Positions 8,803-20,200 are shown, counted from the first letter of the stretch. The stretch is DNA of 64,000 nt from Methanosarcina barkeri 3 (GCF_000970305.1 NZ_CP009517.1:682001-746000); one strand, 5' to 3'. Notes: a model not told the origin generated them from the letters alone. Numbers and translations are program-made.

Positions 8803-9301
8803 AATTAGTATCACTTTTGCTCAAACGGATCGGTTTGAAGGAACGAGACAGTTATATTGTTAGCTGTGAATTGTTTTTGAAATCAGTAGATTTTATATCC
8901 TGAGTTTCTCTTCAAGCTCACAGGAAATCGGATTTATCAGATACTTATTTCATAATTACAACACGCGATATCCTTTCCGTTCCTTTCGACCCTACTAAAA
9001 GGGACTTAAAAAACCCGTTTTAGAGTTAATTTAGAAGCCCTAGCAGCAAATAACTTATGGTTTTCTTGGGGGAACTTCGAGAATAATTTTATAAACTTTA
9101 ATTATATATATCATGAGGTAAAGTAGGATGTGGGCATCTGGGAAGGTCATAAGAGACCTTTCAACTGTTTTTAATAACCCCCCAACACCCCCACTCCCCA
9201 ATAACCGGATGCCCAATTTCCCTATTATCAGTTTTCTAATTCTGTTTCTGGAACACAGCCAAAGTTTCGCTTCGGCAACATGTGGTTCATTTCGGTTCAA
9301 G

Positions 9302-9534
9302 CCTTTTAAAAAAACTGCTTGCCCGCAAGCCTTTTTAAAAAGGCTTGAGCGAAAATCATTACTAAATCTAAAACATCATAACGGCTGCTCACAAGCCTTT
9401 TTAAAAAAGGCTTGAGCGAAAATCCATACCTAATCGAAAAACCCTAAGACATTAGAGTTTGATGAACTTATTCCAAACCCTATCCGGCGTGATAAACCGG
9501 TGCAATGGTTGCGGGTCAGCGGTTGCAGCACAAC
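9302..9534. repeat. dispersed two-hairpin repeat, copy 2 (first hairpin doubled)
   Basis: Carries the first motif twice (AAGCCTTTTTAAAAAGGCTT at about 9327 and again at about 9393), each followed by gagcgaaaa, then the link sequence and the CCGG..GGTTGCGG hairpin region. Sequence is shared with 8499-8640 and 45850-45976. Confidence 0.8.
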
Positions 9535-9635
9535 ACTTCCAAGTAGATTAAAAATGAAGAAAGTTAAACGATATCAAAAACAGAGAATCAAAATTATTTA
9601 CAAGGGATGGAGAGTCTATTTCAAATATTAAAAGA

Positions 9636-9707
9636 AGCCAAGGTCCGGATTTGAACCAGGACTGAATCGCTCTGCTGGCGATTGCGTGACCGCTCCGCCA
9701 CCTTGGC
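9636..9707 (-). tRNA. tRNA-Cys (anticodon GCA), atypical
   Basis: The 72-nt cloverleaf has acceptor stem GCCAAGG/CCTTGGC with U73 (the Cys discriminator), a 3-bp D stem GCG/CGC, anticodon stem ATCGC/GCGAT with loop CAGCAGA (anticodon GCA, complement of 9673-9675) and T arm CCTGG-TTCAAAT-CCGGA. Odd points are A at position 33 instead of the near-universal U, U at 48, and a C49-A65 mismatch in the T stem. CCA is not encoded. In Methanosarcina Cys-tRNA can be made both by CysRS and by SepRS/SepCysS, and several tRNA-Cys copies exist. This copy may be a specialised or decaying one. Confidence 0.85.
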
Positions 9708-10796
9708 AATCTGTAGAACTTTATACAGCATAGAAAATATATAAATTTTTAGGTTAGTAGGTATCAAGCATGCTGTAAGGTCTTCCCTAAAATAAGACTA
9801 AAATTAATTTCAATATTTTATTATAAGTAAGAAAAGTCCATTGACTCCTATCTTTAAAAATCTTTTCTTTTTGTTTTCTTCTTTTCAGACGGATCCAGCA
9901 TTCTATTCTCTGGAAAATAGGCATTTAGTATATTTTTCTTGGGCAAACTTAAAAAATTTATAGTTTTGATATTCAAAAATTTCTTCCTTCATTTTTCTTT
10001 TTCAGACTTTTCCGGTTGTTGCTTGTTACACACGCAGTGAGGCCTTTTCTTTAATGAGTTGAAAAAGTTTCTTTAGTGCTCTTGTTATTAAACGAGCAAA
10101 AATTAACTAATTCTTTTCTGAAAGACCTTTTGTTTTTTGTTCTTTTCGGACTGGCCCGAGCTTTGCTCGGTGAAAGACAGGTTATAGACGAGGAATGCGG
10201 TTTTTTGCGGATTTTACTACATCATTTTTATTTTTGTTACATTTGGACCTAAAAAAGCTCTTTTCCTTTTAGAAAATTCTGACATTCCTAAGAAATTCAC
10301 AAACGCCAGTAAGACTTCCCATCGTAGAGTCTGGATTGAGAAGGTTTTTCCGTATTTTCTATGTCTACATAAAGGAGTTTTCTCTCCTAAAATCCGTTTT
10401 TAGTAACGTTTTGTGCTCTAATTACAGGAATATTTACAGTTTCTTGATATTTTACAAATTTGTGAACTCAGAACCAGCTAATTTTTTTACAAATCCAAGA
10501 TTTTCAATTGTTGTCCAGCACTAATAACTCAAAGGGAGCGTCGATAAATTTTTAATAAACCGTCTGGGGTTCTCCACGCGTTTTTAAAAGAATTTAATTT
10601 ATATAACAGAGTTCTCTTTTGGTCTTGGTATAAAAGCAGAAGAAGGTTATTAGTGTTTTTAAAGGAACTTGTCATAATGCTACATTCCCACAATATTTAT
10701 TTATACTTATTTAAGTAATAATAGATGCTACGGTTTTATTTTTTGGATAAATTCTATTTTAAGCCGTAACTGCAAACCAAAAGAAGGAGCCTTTTT
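9708..10796. other. gene-free spacer between tRNA-Cys and a small ORF
   Basis: 1.09 kb, AT- and T-rich, without a supported gene. One perfect short hairpin (CCGAGC-TTT-GCTCGG, 10157-10171) stands out and has no T-run after it. TATA-like sequence (atttatacttattt) lies near 10699-10712, upstream of the next gene. Confidence 0.45.
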
Positions 10797-11081
10797 ATGG
10801 GAACTTTTAAAGGACTTGTTTATGTAAAACATGGAAGGGTCGGAAGCAAATCTGAAGGCCCGGATTACTATCTGCAGACGTGTGACGGTGAGCATCTGCT
10901 AAAATATGCGGACAGGTGCTTATGGAAACCGGATTATTATCTTGAGTTTTTCTGCCGTAAATTTGTTGAAATTAATGGAGAGTTTGATAAGGAAATAAAC
11001 ACAATAAATGTAAAATGTGTAAGCGAAATCTTCACGGGGCTTATCCCTCGAAATGAAGCACTGTTGACTACAAAAGTATAA
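10797..11081 (+). CDS. small conserved-looking protein of unknown function
   Basis: 94 aa, soluble, no signal peptide. The ATG follows AAGGAG at a good distance. The sequence starts MGTFKGLVYVKHGRVGSKS, is rich in aromatic residues (PDYYL occurs twice, once as GPDYYLQTCDG and once as KPDYYLEFFC) and has four cysteines without a clear metal motif. The compact beta-rich composition suggests a single small domain. It stands alone between long spacers. I do not recognise a characterised family; composition and start signals make a real gene likely. Confidence 0.7.
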   Translation: MGTFKGLVYVKHGRVGSKSEGPDYYLQTCDGEHLLKYADRCLWKPDYYLEFFCRKFVEINGEFDKEINTINVKCVSEIFTGLIPRNEALLTTKV

Positions 11082-11914
11082 ATTTACTAATGTTCTTAGT
11101 TTTTTTACTTTTACTTTAATTTTTTAACTTATCTAAAAGGTATTAAACATCAATATCGAATGTTCGAGATACTTTTTATAATTTTTAGGTTCTTCAGGAA
11201 GCGACAATGTATACGGATTAATCATCCGGTTTCTCTGTGTTTTTTGATATAACTGGACTTATAATAATCGTTTCCTACTAGTTTTTATTTTAATACAATA
11301 GCATAGAATAAATTTGATAATAAACCTAAGAAAAAAACATCAAAAATAAATTTGAAGTTATATTCTTACATTAATATAATTTTAAGCCGCCTAGACTTAT
11401 AGGATGTCCATTATGCTGGTAACATAACGTTAAATCAATGGACTAAAGTTTACAATATTCACTAAGATTATATCAGTAAAATAACATTATACACTAAAAA
11501 TATTATATAAGATGAGCTCATGGTATAATTTGCGTTCCCGTCTATCCAAACAAAACTCCACTAGCAACATCTACTCCATAAAAATCTGCAGTATACAAGT
11601 GAAGGGATTAAAATTCAGATCCAGTAACGAGTTTCATTCCAAACCTCTTTTCAGACTAAGAAGCTAGAATTTTAATGTCTACCAATAAATCCGGGCTTTC
11701 AGATGGGAACGTAATCTTCCTTTAGATAAAGTGTTCTCTCCGTTTTTTCACTTATCATCACTTTTTTCTGTTTATCAGCTTATTCCTCTCTTTTTTCTTT
11801 AATTTCAAGCTATTCTTCTTTTTTTCCGTTAATTCCAGTTTATTCCTTTCATTTTTCTTTAATTTCAGTTATATTTTCGCTTCTACTCATTTTTAGCTTA
11901 TTTTCTTGCCCCTG
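11082..11914. other. gene-free spacer with a possible decayed coding trace
   Basis: 830 bp. On the minus strand at about 11645 a GAGGTTTGGA site is followed by an ATG and the codons MKLVTGSEF, then a stop. More open sequence (YTADFYGVDVASG) follows past the stop. This may be the remnant of a binding protein, but the evidence is thin. The rest is AT-rich with T-rich near-repeats (ttttttctttaatttcag) at about 11790-11870. Confidence 0.3.
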
Positions 11915-13372
11915 TCACTCTCTTGATTCTGCTTCTATTTCTTTCTCCTCTTTGACCATTTTCATTATTCCTTCAGCTGCCAAAATTCCGGTAGCAGCGG
12001 CGTTGACTATGTCCCTTGAGAGCCCTGCTCCGTCTCCGGCTGCAAAGAGGTTTTTGATGCTGGTTTCCATTTGCCTGTCGACTCTGAGGTGCATTGCATA
12101 AAACTTGACTTCAGGAGCATACAAAAGGGTCGAGTCTGAGGTGACACCTGGAATGATCTCGTTTAAGATCTCAAGACCTTCAATTATATCCATAACTATC
12201 CTGTGGGGAAGAGCCATTGAAATATCACCCGGAGTGACGTCTTTGAGCGTATTTACAACAAGGTTTTTTGCAAGACGTTCTTTTGTAGAGCGTCGTCCCC
12301 TTCTAAGGTCGCCCATCCGCTGAAGAACTGGCTTTCCTCCTCCTATCGTGGTTGCAAGTTTTGCGATTGAACGAGCATATTTTGTAGTATTTTCAATTGG
12401 CTCGGTAAGCTCGATTCGGACAAGAAAAGCGAAATTTGTGTTTTCAGATTCCGCATTTGCCAGGGAGTGGCCGTTAGTTGCGATAAAGCCCTCATATTCT
12501 TCTTTTACGACAAATCCGTGCATATTCGTACAGAAAGTCCGGACAAAGTCATCATAACGGCGGGTCTGGATATGGAACTTGGGATCGCGGTTGATTTTCG
12601 TCACAGGGTCCATAACAATTGCAGGAACTTCTACCCTTACCCCGATGTCAATCCCGCCATATCTGGCTTCGATGCTGTGTTTTTCAATCATCTCTGAAAC
12701 CCAGTTGCAGCCCCGCCTTCCGGGTGACAAAAGTACATAACTGGCTCGGAGTTCTTGCCCGTCGGAAAGTATAATGCCTTTGCAGGTCTCTTCCTCAATC
12801 AGCAGATCTTTTACCTCGGTTTCAAGCAGAAAGTTCACTCCTTTGTTAACAAGGTTCTGTTTGAAGCGACCTATAACCGCAGGGGCATTATCCGAACCTA
12901 TGTGCCGCTGCTTTATCTCTATAAATCTGGCTCCCACCGAGGCCGCCCTGCGTTTAAGCTCCTCTATTTCCGGGCCTTCTGTTAGCAGAGCTCCCTGTGG
13001 GGCTCCAAACTTCAAAAAGACCTCATCCACTCTTTCTACCAGTTTCCAGGCTTCGGTCTGGTCACCTGTCAAATTTGCAAGGTCACCTCCAACATCAGGC
13101 CGCAGGTTTAAGGTTCCGTCCGAAAAAGTACCACAACCCCCTACTCCGCACATAATATCGCAGGGTGTACAGTGCATGCAGTACGTCTGAGTTTTCATAG
13201 GGCAGAAGCGTTCATTTATATCCCTGCCCATGTCCACAACCAGAATTCTCAACTGCTTTAGCTCCGCAAGCTCGTAAGCTGCAAACATTCCAGCAGGCCC
13301 TGCCCCTACAATTATTATATCATAGTCTAGGTTTCTCTCCCCTTCCTTCGAAAATCTGTTTCCATCATCCAT
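11915..13372 (-). CDS. FAD-dependent dehydrogenase (COG2509-like)
   Basis: 485 aa from the ATG at 13372, chosen because GGGGTG lies six bases before it; a GTG nine bases further upstream is the alternative. Residues about 17-30 form the FAD Rossmann motif (IIIVGAGPAGMFAAYEL). A cysteine-rich segment near residue 65 reads CMHCTPCDIMCGVGGCG and may bind a metal or cluster. The C-terminus has the second FAD contact (LFAAGDGAGLSRDIVNAA). The family is annotated as uncharacterised FAD-dependent dehydrogenases. The substrate is unknown. The gene is monocistronic, with long spacers on both sides. Confidence 0.8.
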   Translation of the reverse strand: MDDGNRFSKEGERNLDYDIIIVGAGPAGMFAAYELAELKQLRILVVDMGRDINERFCPMKTQTYCMHCTPCDIMCGVGGCGTFSDGTLNLRPDVGGDLANLTGDQTEAWKLVERVDEVFLKFGAPQGALLTEGPEIEELKRRAASVGARFIEIKQRHIGSDNAPAVIGRFKQNLVNKGVNFLLETEVKDLLIEEETCKGIILSDGQELRASYVLLSPGRRGCNWVSEMIEKHSIEARYGGIDIGVRVEVPAIVMDPVTKINRDPKFHIQTRRYDDFVRTFCTNMHGFVVKEEYEGFIATNGHSLANAESENTNFAFLVRIELTEPIENTTKYARSIAKLATTIGGGKPVLQRMGDLRRGRRSTKERLAKNLVVNTLKDVTPGDISMALPHRIVMDIIEGLEILNEIIPGVTSDSTLLYAPEVKFYAMHLRVDRQMETSIKNLFAAGDGAGLSRDIVNAAATGILAAEGIMKMVKEEKEIEAESRE

Positions 13373-13532
13373 GCGTAGCACCCCTTACGATTTATTTGAA
13401 CATTTAAATAATTCAAAGTTTCCAGTCTCAAGAATTTCTTTTTTCAGAAATCTTAATTTCACTAATTGAAATCTCCAGAAGTTGTTGACAATTTAAAACA
13501 AAAGTCATGGGCAATTTAAAACAAAACTTGTT

Positions 13533-13634
13533 CTAAGTCTCTTCTTTAAAAATCTCAAAGCCTAAATAAGGCTCATATGCGGATTCTAAATCATCTTTCA
13601 CCTGATCCTTAACGTTGCAAATGTACTTCCACAT
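13533..13634 (-). CDS. possible 33-aa small protein or gene remnant
   Basis: Open frame from ATG to TAG with a balanced, protein-like composition (it contains DDLESAYEPYLGFEIF). No ribosome binding site is visible upstream, so it may be a leaderless small gene or the tail of a decayed one. Function unknown. Confidence 0.2.
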   Translation of the reverse strand: MWKYICNVKDQVKDDLESAYEPYLGFEIFKEET

Positions 13635-13983
13635 TCAAATTTATTTTAAGTTCTTCTATATTTCTTAGACGTGCCCGGTAATAGGAAACCGGAAAATTCA
13701 AGCTATGAAAGACAAACAAAAGCCTGTAACATAGGTAATCTTTGAAAGCAGTTTTGTTTCCTCTGGGAATTCTTCCCCTATAATATTATAAAGTATGAAA
13801 TGTCGTATAAAAAACTTCCATTTAGTCTGAATCTAGCTTGAAATACCATACCTCTGGATCAAGTACCGTAATAGATATTTTAAGAACTTAAACATATTAG
13901 AATAAGAAACTTGAGAATTCATTGCCTTTAAATCGCAAATAATCCTCTAACCTGCTTTATTTTTACTGAGAAAGCACAAAAGA

Positions 13984-13991
13984 TTATATAA
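13984..13991 (+). promoter_or_regulatory. TATA box of surface-protein gene 1
   Basis: TTATATAA, about 100 bp before the start codon. The same box followed by related leader sequence (ATTCTTA, then TTTCTGGTTTAACGGGGGAA) occurs before the twin gene at 17171-17178. Confidence 0.6.
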
Positions 13992-14092
13992 TGCCTGAAA
14001 TAAGTTCTTTTAATTCTTAGATCATATATCCTTTTTTGAGGACTTTAGATCTTATTAATGTGATATTTCTGGTTTAACGGGGGAAGTTACAG

Positions 14093-16990
14093 ATGTGGGT
14101 GAATAAACTAATCGTTTTTTTATTAGTTGCTGTTTTTCTTATAACTTCGGTTCAAAATTCTGCATTTGCCAGGGAAATTGTGGTAGATGCTAATAATTCA
14201 AGTGCAGATTTCCGATCGATTCAGGAAGCAGTAAACAATTCGTCCTCAGGAGATGTAATTCTTATTTATCCAGGCTTTTATAATGAAAGCGTAGACATTG
14301 GGGTACAGAACATAAGTATCCTTTCTGAATCTGAAAATCCTGAGGATACTACTGTTCGGGCTTTTAAACTGGGTGAAAATAATATTACTGTAAGCGGGTT
14401 TAGTGTACAGGAGAGTTTGACTTTACAGGGATATATACTCCCTATTGGCTATAACAGTCATTATCCGATTGAAAATTGTACTATTAAAAGTAACATTTTG
14501 GAATCAGATATTTATGCCGATGAATGTTACAATTCCACTATTGAGAAAAATGTAATCGTTAATGGAGGCATTGGTGTATCCAGTTTTGACTATCACCCAG
14601 GTTCTAGTTTTACAGTTTCTGACAACCTAATTGTTGAGGGAAACATTAATGTTCATCAAGGACCAAACGATTGTATTTTGCTTAATAATACTCTTTTAAA
14701 TGGTAGTATAAGGCTGACTGAATGCGCTGACCAGAAAGTTTTAGGTAATTATATTTCAAATAGCCCAGACTCTGGAATTAATCTCTGGGAATCTAGTGGC
14801 AGTGAGATAGAAGATAATACGATTGTGAATTGCAGTAAAGGCATCGTTATGGAATATCGCTCACAGCAGAACACAATTAATAATAACACCCTTATTGGCA
14901 CTGATAGGGGAATTTCGGTTGAAGGGATATCAGGAGGAGACTTAATTTCAAATAATAAGATCTCAAGCAGCAATATAGGAATATTGTTAAGCGGTTCAAG
15001 TTTGTTTGGAGATCCTGCAGGAGAGAACTCACTTTTAAATAACACCATTTCAAACAACAATATCGGGATATTGTTCGAAGGTTATTCTTCTGATAATATA
15101 GTAACCAATAACAAGGTAGAACTAAACAGGCAATGCGGAATATACATAAACAATCTTGGATGTGGAGCGCAATATGGTGCAACTAATCAGTTCTACAACA
15201 ATATGTTTAATAATACAGTCAACTTTTTTAACGACACGAGCAACTATAAAAATGATTACACGAGCATCTATACAGGCAATTCCTATACCGCAGAACCAAT
15301 AGATAATGTAACCGGAGTAATCCCTATCTCCCTGAATACTACAAAAACCTCAGGTACTAACATTGTAGGTGGACCTTACCTTGGTGGCAATTACTGGGCA
15401 AAACCTGATGGAACTGGTTTTTCTCAGATCTGCGCTGATTCGGATGGGAATGGGATTGGTGACCTGCCTTACAGTATAACCGATAATGATACTGATTATT
15501 TCCCTCTTGTGTCTGCATCCAGATCACAGGAATCAATAATTCCTATTGCAAACTTCACCACCAATATCACGCATACTCTTGTCCCACTCGCAGTTCAGTT
15601 TACGGATCTTTCTCAGAATGCAGTTGCATGGAGCTGGGATTTCGACAGTAATGGAATACCGGATTCCATAAACCAGAATCCAATTCATACGTATACAGCG
15701 CTGGGAACCTATATTATCAATTTAACAGTAAGCAACGGAAAAGAGATATCTTCGAAAAGTTTAAAAATGAATGTTCAGGAAGCTAAAGTTCCTCCCGTAG
15801 CAGATTTTAGTACTAATGTGACTGGCGGACGGGTTTCTCTTTCTGTCAAATTTACAGACTTTTCAAAAAATGCAACAGCAGTAATATGGGATTTCAACAA
15901 CGATGGAATTCCTGACTCTACCGAAAGGAATCCGGTTTATGTATATACTTATCCTGGAAACTATACTGTTAATCTGACAGTAAACAATACAAAAGGTATG
16001 GACTCAAAATCATCTACGGTAACAGTATCTCCTGCGCAGCGTCTGAAAGGTAAACTTGTCCTAACGGAATATCAGATTACTACCAGTAAATCAGATGAGA
16101 CGCAACCTGCAATTTATGAAGACAGAATAGTGTGGCAAAGTAACAATCATAATGATAATTATACTCTACACCTATACAACATATCCACGTCTTCTGAAAC
16201 TCAAATTGCTAGCAGCAACATTTCTGAGTTTTGCCCCGTTATATATAATGACAGGGTTGTATTGCGTGAATACGGGAAGATATACCTGCTCAATCTCTCA
16301 ACTTCTACCAAAACGCTGGTCTCAAATCAATTGGGAATATATCTTGCTATTTATGGTGATAAGATTGTCTGGCAGGGTGAATGTAATGGAATCTGTGTAT
16401 ATATGTATGATATCTCCAGCTCAAAGCAAATTCGGTTAACAGATAACAGATCAATCTCATATCTGCCTGCGATCCACGAGAACAGAATAGTGTGGGAGAG
16501 TCGCTTAAATATCAATGAATCTTCTAAAATCTTTATGTATGATCTCTCGACTGAAAGGGTAACTCAGGTAATTACGGATAAATCCAATCAGGAGCGTCCT
16601 GCAGTCTATGGAGACAGGATTGTCTGGGAAGATTATCGCAACGGAAACCTGAATATCTACATGTACGATCTATCTACTGCTAAGGAGATCCAGATAACCA
16701 CTAGTGGATCGTCACATGACCCTGCGATTTACGGAGATAGAATAGTATGGCAGGATGATCGCAATGATAAGGAATACATAGAGAACTCAGATATCTACAT
16801 GTACGATCTTTCCACTAAAAAGGAAACCCAAATTACCACTAGTGGATTAGCAAGCTCTCCAGTTATTTATGGGGACAAGATAGTGTGGGAGGATAGACGC
16901 AATGGAAAGGCCGATATCTATATGTGCATTATCTCAGAACAAGGGAAAGGATCACCTGATGCAGGTTTTTCTGCATCTCCCGTTTCTTGA
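14093..16990 (+). CDS. exported surface protein: beta-helix, two PKD domains, seven-bladed propeller
   Basis: 965 aa. Residues 1-27 are a signal peptide (LLVAVFLITSVQNSAFA). Residues about 30-440 are NosD/pectate-lyase-like right-handed beta-helix repeats (many NNT, SNN and SGI turns). Two PKD domains follow at about 485-565 and 570-650 (WSWDFDSNGIPDS, VIWDFNNDGIPDS). Residues about 660-955 hold seven propeller blades with the motif YGDRIVW..RNGN..IYMYDLST. Such proteins belong to the Methanosarcina cell envelope and are thought to bind carbohydrate or neighbouring cells. The gene ends where the twin has a third PKD domain: a TGA replaces the Gly codon found in the twin. GGGGGAAG serves as ribosome binding site. 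Confidence 0.88.
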   Translation: MWVNKLIVFLLVAVFLITSVQNSAFAREIVVDANNSSADFRSIQEAVNNSSSGDVILIYPGFYNESVDIGVQNISILSESENPEDTTVRAFKLGENNITVSGFSVQESLTLQGYILPIGYNSHYPIENCTIKSNILESDIYADECYNSTIEKNVIVNGGIGVSSFDYHPGSSFTVSDNLIVEGNINVHQGPNDCILLNNTLLNGSIRLTECADQKVLGNYISNSPDSGINLWESSGSEIEDNTIVNCSKGIVMEYRSQQNTINNNTLIGTDRGISVEGISGGDLISNNKISSSNIGILLSGSSLFGDPAGENSLLNNTISNNNIGILFEGYSSDNIVTNNKVELNRQCGIYINNLGCGAQYGATNQFYNNMFNNTVNFFNDTSNYKNDYTSIYTGNSYTAEPIDNVTGVIPISLNTTKTSGTNIVGGPYLGGNYWAKPDGTGFSQICADSDGNGIGDLPYSITDNDTDYFPLVSASRSQESIIPIANFTTNITHTLVPLAVQFTDLSQNAVAWSWDFDSNGIPDSINQNPIHTYTALGTYIINLTVSNGKEISSKSLKMNVQEAKVPPVADFSTNVTGGRVSLSVKFTDFSKNATAVIWDFNNDGIPDSTERNPVYVYTYPGNYTVNLTVNNTKGMDSKSSTVTVSPAQRLKGKLVLTEYQITTSKSDETQPAIYEDRIVWQSNNHNDNYTLHLYNISTSSETQIASSNISEFCPVIYNDRVVLREYGKIYLLNLSTSTKTLVSNQLGIYLAIYGDKIVWQGECNGICVYMYDISSSKQIRLTDNRSISYLPAIHENRIVWESRLNINESSKIFMYDLSTERVTQVITDKSNQERPAVYGDRIVWEDYRNGNLNIYMYDLSTAKEIQITTSGSSHDPAIYGDRIVWQDDRNDKEYIENSDIYMYDLSTKKETQITTSGLASSPVIYGDKIVWEDRRNGKADIYMCIISEQGKGSPDAGFSASPVS

Positions 16991-17170
16991 AGCTCGCTGT
17001 TAATAGTTAAAGTCAAAGGTATACTGAACAAACTTTTAACGTTATTTCCTTTTATTAATGCAAAGAACAAGAAATGAAAACCATTAAAACTCTAAATTAA
17101 CTACTTTTAACTATTTAAACATAAAATAATTTATCAACCCTCTGCATTTTCCTCGAAGAAAAGATTAGGA

Positions 17171-17178
17171 TTATATAA
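17171..17178 (+). promoter_or_regulatory. TATA box of surface-protein gene 2
   Basis: TTATATAA, about 90 bp before the start codon, in a region that copies the upstream sequence of the first twin. Confidence 0.6.
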
Positions 17179-17265
17179 AGCTCCTGAGATAAGGCCTATT
17201 AATTCTTAAACAGCTGAATTTTAGGGGTTTGGTTTAATATTTCTGGTTTAACGGGGGAAGTATAG

Positions 17266-20200
17266 GTGTGGGTAAATAAATTAATCGTTTTTTTATCAGT
17301 TGTTGTTTTTCTTATAACTTCGGTTCAAAATTCTGCATTCGCCAGGGAAATTGTGGTAGATGCTAATAGTTCAAGTGCAGATTTCCGATCGATTCAGGAA
17401 GCAGTAAACAATTCGTCCTCAGGAGATACAGTTATCGTCATGCCTGGGACATATAACGAAAATATAATTGTTAACGTTACCTCGCTGACTATCAGGTCGA
17501 AATCGAAAAACCCTGAGATACTGGTAAAATCTCCAGAAGAAAACAAAAGCATTTTCCTTATAACAGCTAATAATGTAACTCTGAGCGGCTTCAATATAAC
17601 AGGAGCTAAGGGAAATTATACTTACTATCCATCTGGGATTTGCCTTAAGAATGCTAAAAACTGCGAAATTACAGGTAATACTCTATTTGAAAACTATCTG
17701 GGAGTGTGCCTTGTTAACGCCGACTATAATAAAGTTTCGAAGAACTTCCTTTTCAACAGTTCTATTTCTCTGAATGAAGACAGTAATATGAATAATCTGA
17801 GAGACAATGCGCTTGAAGAAGGGTCCATTTCTCTGTCATACTCCAGTTATAACACAATCTCAGAAAACTCTCTCTTCAATGGTTCTATTTCTATGGGTGA
17901 AAGCAGCAGGAACAACCTGACAAACAATATCATTGAAAAAGGCTCTATTCATCTGGCAGTATGGTGCTCGCTTAACCTGATATATAAAAATAAGATCTCA
18001 AACGGCTGGGGTATAAGTATTGCCTGTTGCGGGGGAGGAGATGAAATATCTGATAACATAATTTTGAATAGCTCTCACGGGGTCAGTACATATGATCATG
18101 GGATAGATATTAGAAATAATACGATCATGGATTGCTTTAACGGGATAGATATTTCTCAGTCGCCTTCCAGAATTCATAATAATACAATCCTGAACTGCAG
18201 CACTGGAATTGCTGTGATGGACTCTAGTACTGATATATCAAATAACATAATAGTCTCCAGTACAGAATGCGGGCTCTCTATTCCAGACCGGGAGTTTGAT
18301 GAACGAGTCTATAATAACTATTTTAACAACACTATAAACGTAAGGCTGGGAAATCATAGTGAATATACCTGGAATAATTCACGTATCTCAGGCACTAATA
18401 TTGTAGGCGGGCCATATTTGGGCGGTAACTATTGGGCAAACCCGAATGGAACCGGTTTTTCGGAAGCCTGTACGGATTCAGATGGAGATTGGATTTGCGA
18501 TTCGCCTTACAATGTTAATGGAAGTAATGGAAGTGATTTTGATTTTCTTCCTCTCGCATCAATATCCAGGACACAAAGTCCACCTGTTGCAAACTTCAGT
18601 ACCAATATCACACAGGGGCTTGCCCCTCTTTCAGTCCAGTTTACAGATTTTTCACAATATGTACTTTTATGGAACTGGGATTTTGACAATGACGGGATCT
18701 CAGACGCTGCGGAAAAAGACCCGGTTTACGAGTATAAAGCTCCAGGAAATTATATTGTTAATCTGACAGTAAGCAACGTAAACGGTAAAGCATCAAAAAC
18801 TCAGGAGATTACCGCACAGGAGGCTAAGAGTCTTCCAGTAGCCAATTTCAGTGTCAATTCTACGAAAGGCCAGGCTCCTCTTACTGTCACTTTTACAGAT
18901 CTTTCGCAAAACGTAGCAAAAAGAATGTGGGACTTTAACAATGATGGAGTTACCGATTCTACAAACAAAACTGCGGTTTATATCTATACTTTTCCGGGAA
19001 CTTATATTGTTAACCTGAACGTAATCAATTCAAATGGAACTTCCTCAAAGTTATTTCCAATAACAGCATCTCCTGTACAGCGTGTAGATGGGCAACTTAT
19101 CCTCACTGAACATCAGGTAACTACCAATGGACTAAACCCGGGCGGGATTGCTATTTATAAGGACAGAATTGTGTGGTCGGACGATCGCAATGGAAATCCT
19201 GATATATATATGTATGATTTCTCCACTTCCAGGGAAACTCAAATAACCACCAGCGAATCATATGACTTTTCTCCCGACATCTGTGATGATAGAATTGTAT
19301 GGACTGATCTTCGTAATGGAAATGGAGAAATTTACATGTACAATCTTTCTACTAAAAAGGAAACTCGGATCACTACTAATGGGTCCGCCTCGAATCCTAA
19401 AATTTACGAAGACAAGATAATCTGGGTAGATTACCGCAATGGTGATGTTAAAAACTTCTCGAACCCCGATATCTATATGTACGATCTCTCTACTCATAAT
19501 GAAACTCAAATTACCAGTAGTATATCAGATGATTTAACTCCTGATATATATGGAGACAAGATAGTGTGGTGTGCTAAGCGTCATGAGTCTGAAAACTCAG
19601 ATATCTACATGTACGATCTTGCCACTTTAAAGGAAACAAAGATAACCACCAATGAATCACGATATATGCATCCTGTAATCTATGGTGATAGGATCATCTG
19701 GGAAGATTACCTTAATGGAAAAATCAGTATATGCATGTATAACCTCTCCACTTCTATAGAAACCCAGACTGCTACCAATCAAACAGACCATGCTTGGCCT
19801 GCTATTTATGAGGATAGAGTCGTGTGGGCAGATTATCGTAATGATCATACAGCCATCTATATGTATGATCTTTCCACTCAGAAGGAGACCAAGATAACCA
19901 CTAATGGATTATCATCTGCAGAGTCTGCTATTTATGGAGACAAGATTGCGTGGACAGGCAACATCAATGGAAATTTCGAGATCTACATATGCATTATTTC
20001 AGAGGAAGGACAGAGCCCAAAACTACCTGTTGCAGATTTTTCCGCATTTCCTACTTCTGGAATGGCTCCGCTAAAAGTATTGTTTACCGACAATAGCACA
20101 GGTGGACCGACTTCCTGGATCTGGGACTTTGGAGACGGTATTAATTCAAAACATGCTTTAAACGCAACTCATACATTTACTGAACCAGGAAAGTATAATA

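Larger units (their letters stand above)
8383..9635. other. repeat-rich gene-free region next to tRNA-Cys
   Basis: 1.25 kb with no believable gene. It holds one inverted-repeat element (8706-8802), two copies of a dispersed two-hairpin repeat (8499-8640 and 9302-9534) and a C-rich tract at about 9176-9199. All lie on the 3' side of the tRNA gene. Confidence 0.6.
13382..14092. other. spacer carrying the promoter of the first surface-protein gene
   Basis: 710 bp. A TATA box (TTATATAA) lies at 13984-13991, followed by a leader that is repeated in front of the twin gene. A possible 33-codon ORF on the minus strand (13533-13634) is listed separately. Confidence 0.5.

Noticed and set aside
9055-9415. 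ORFs across the repeat region beside tRNA-Cys (both strands)
   Set aside because: They run through the dispersed repeat and a C-rich tract, with no ribosome binding sites.
9302-9707. Integration site (att) with duplicated tRNA-Cys 3' end
   Set aside because: No second copy of the tRNA 3' sequence was seen in the window and no integrase is present.
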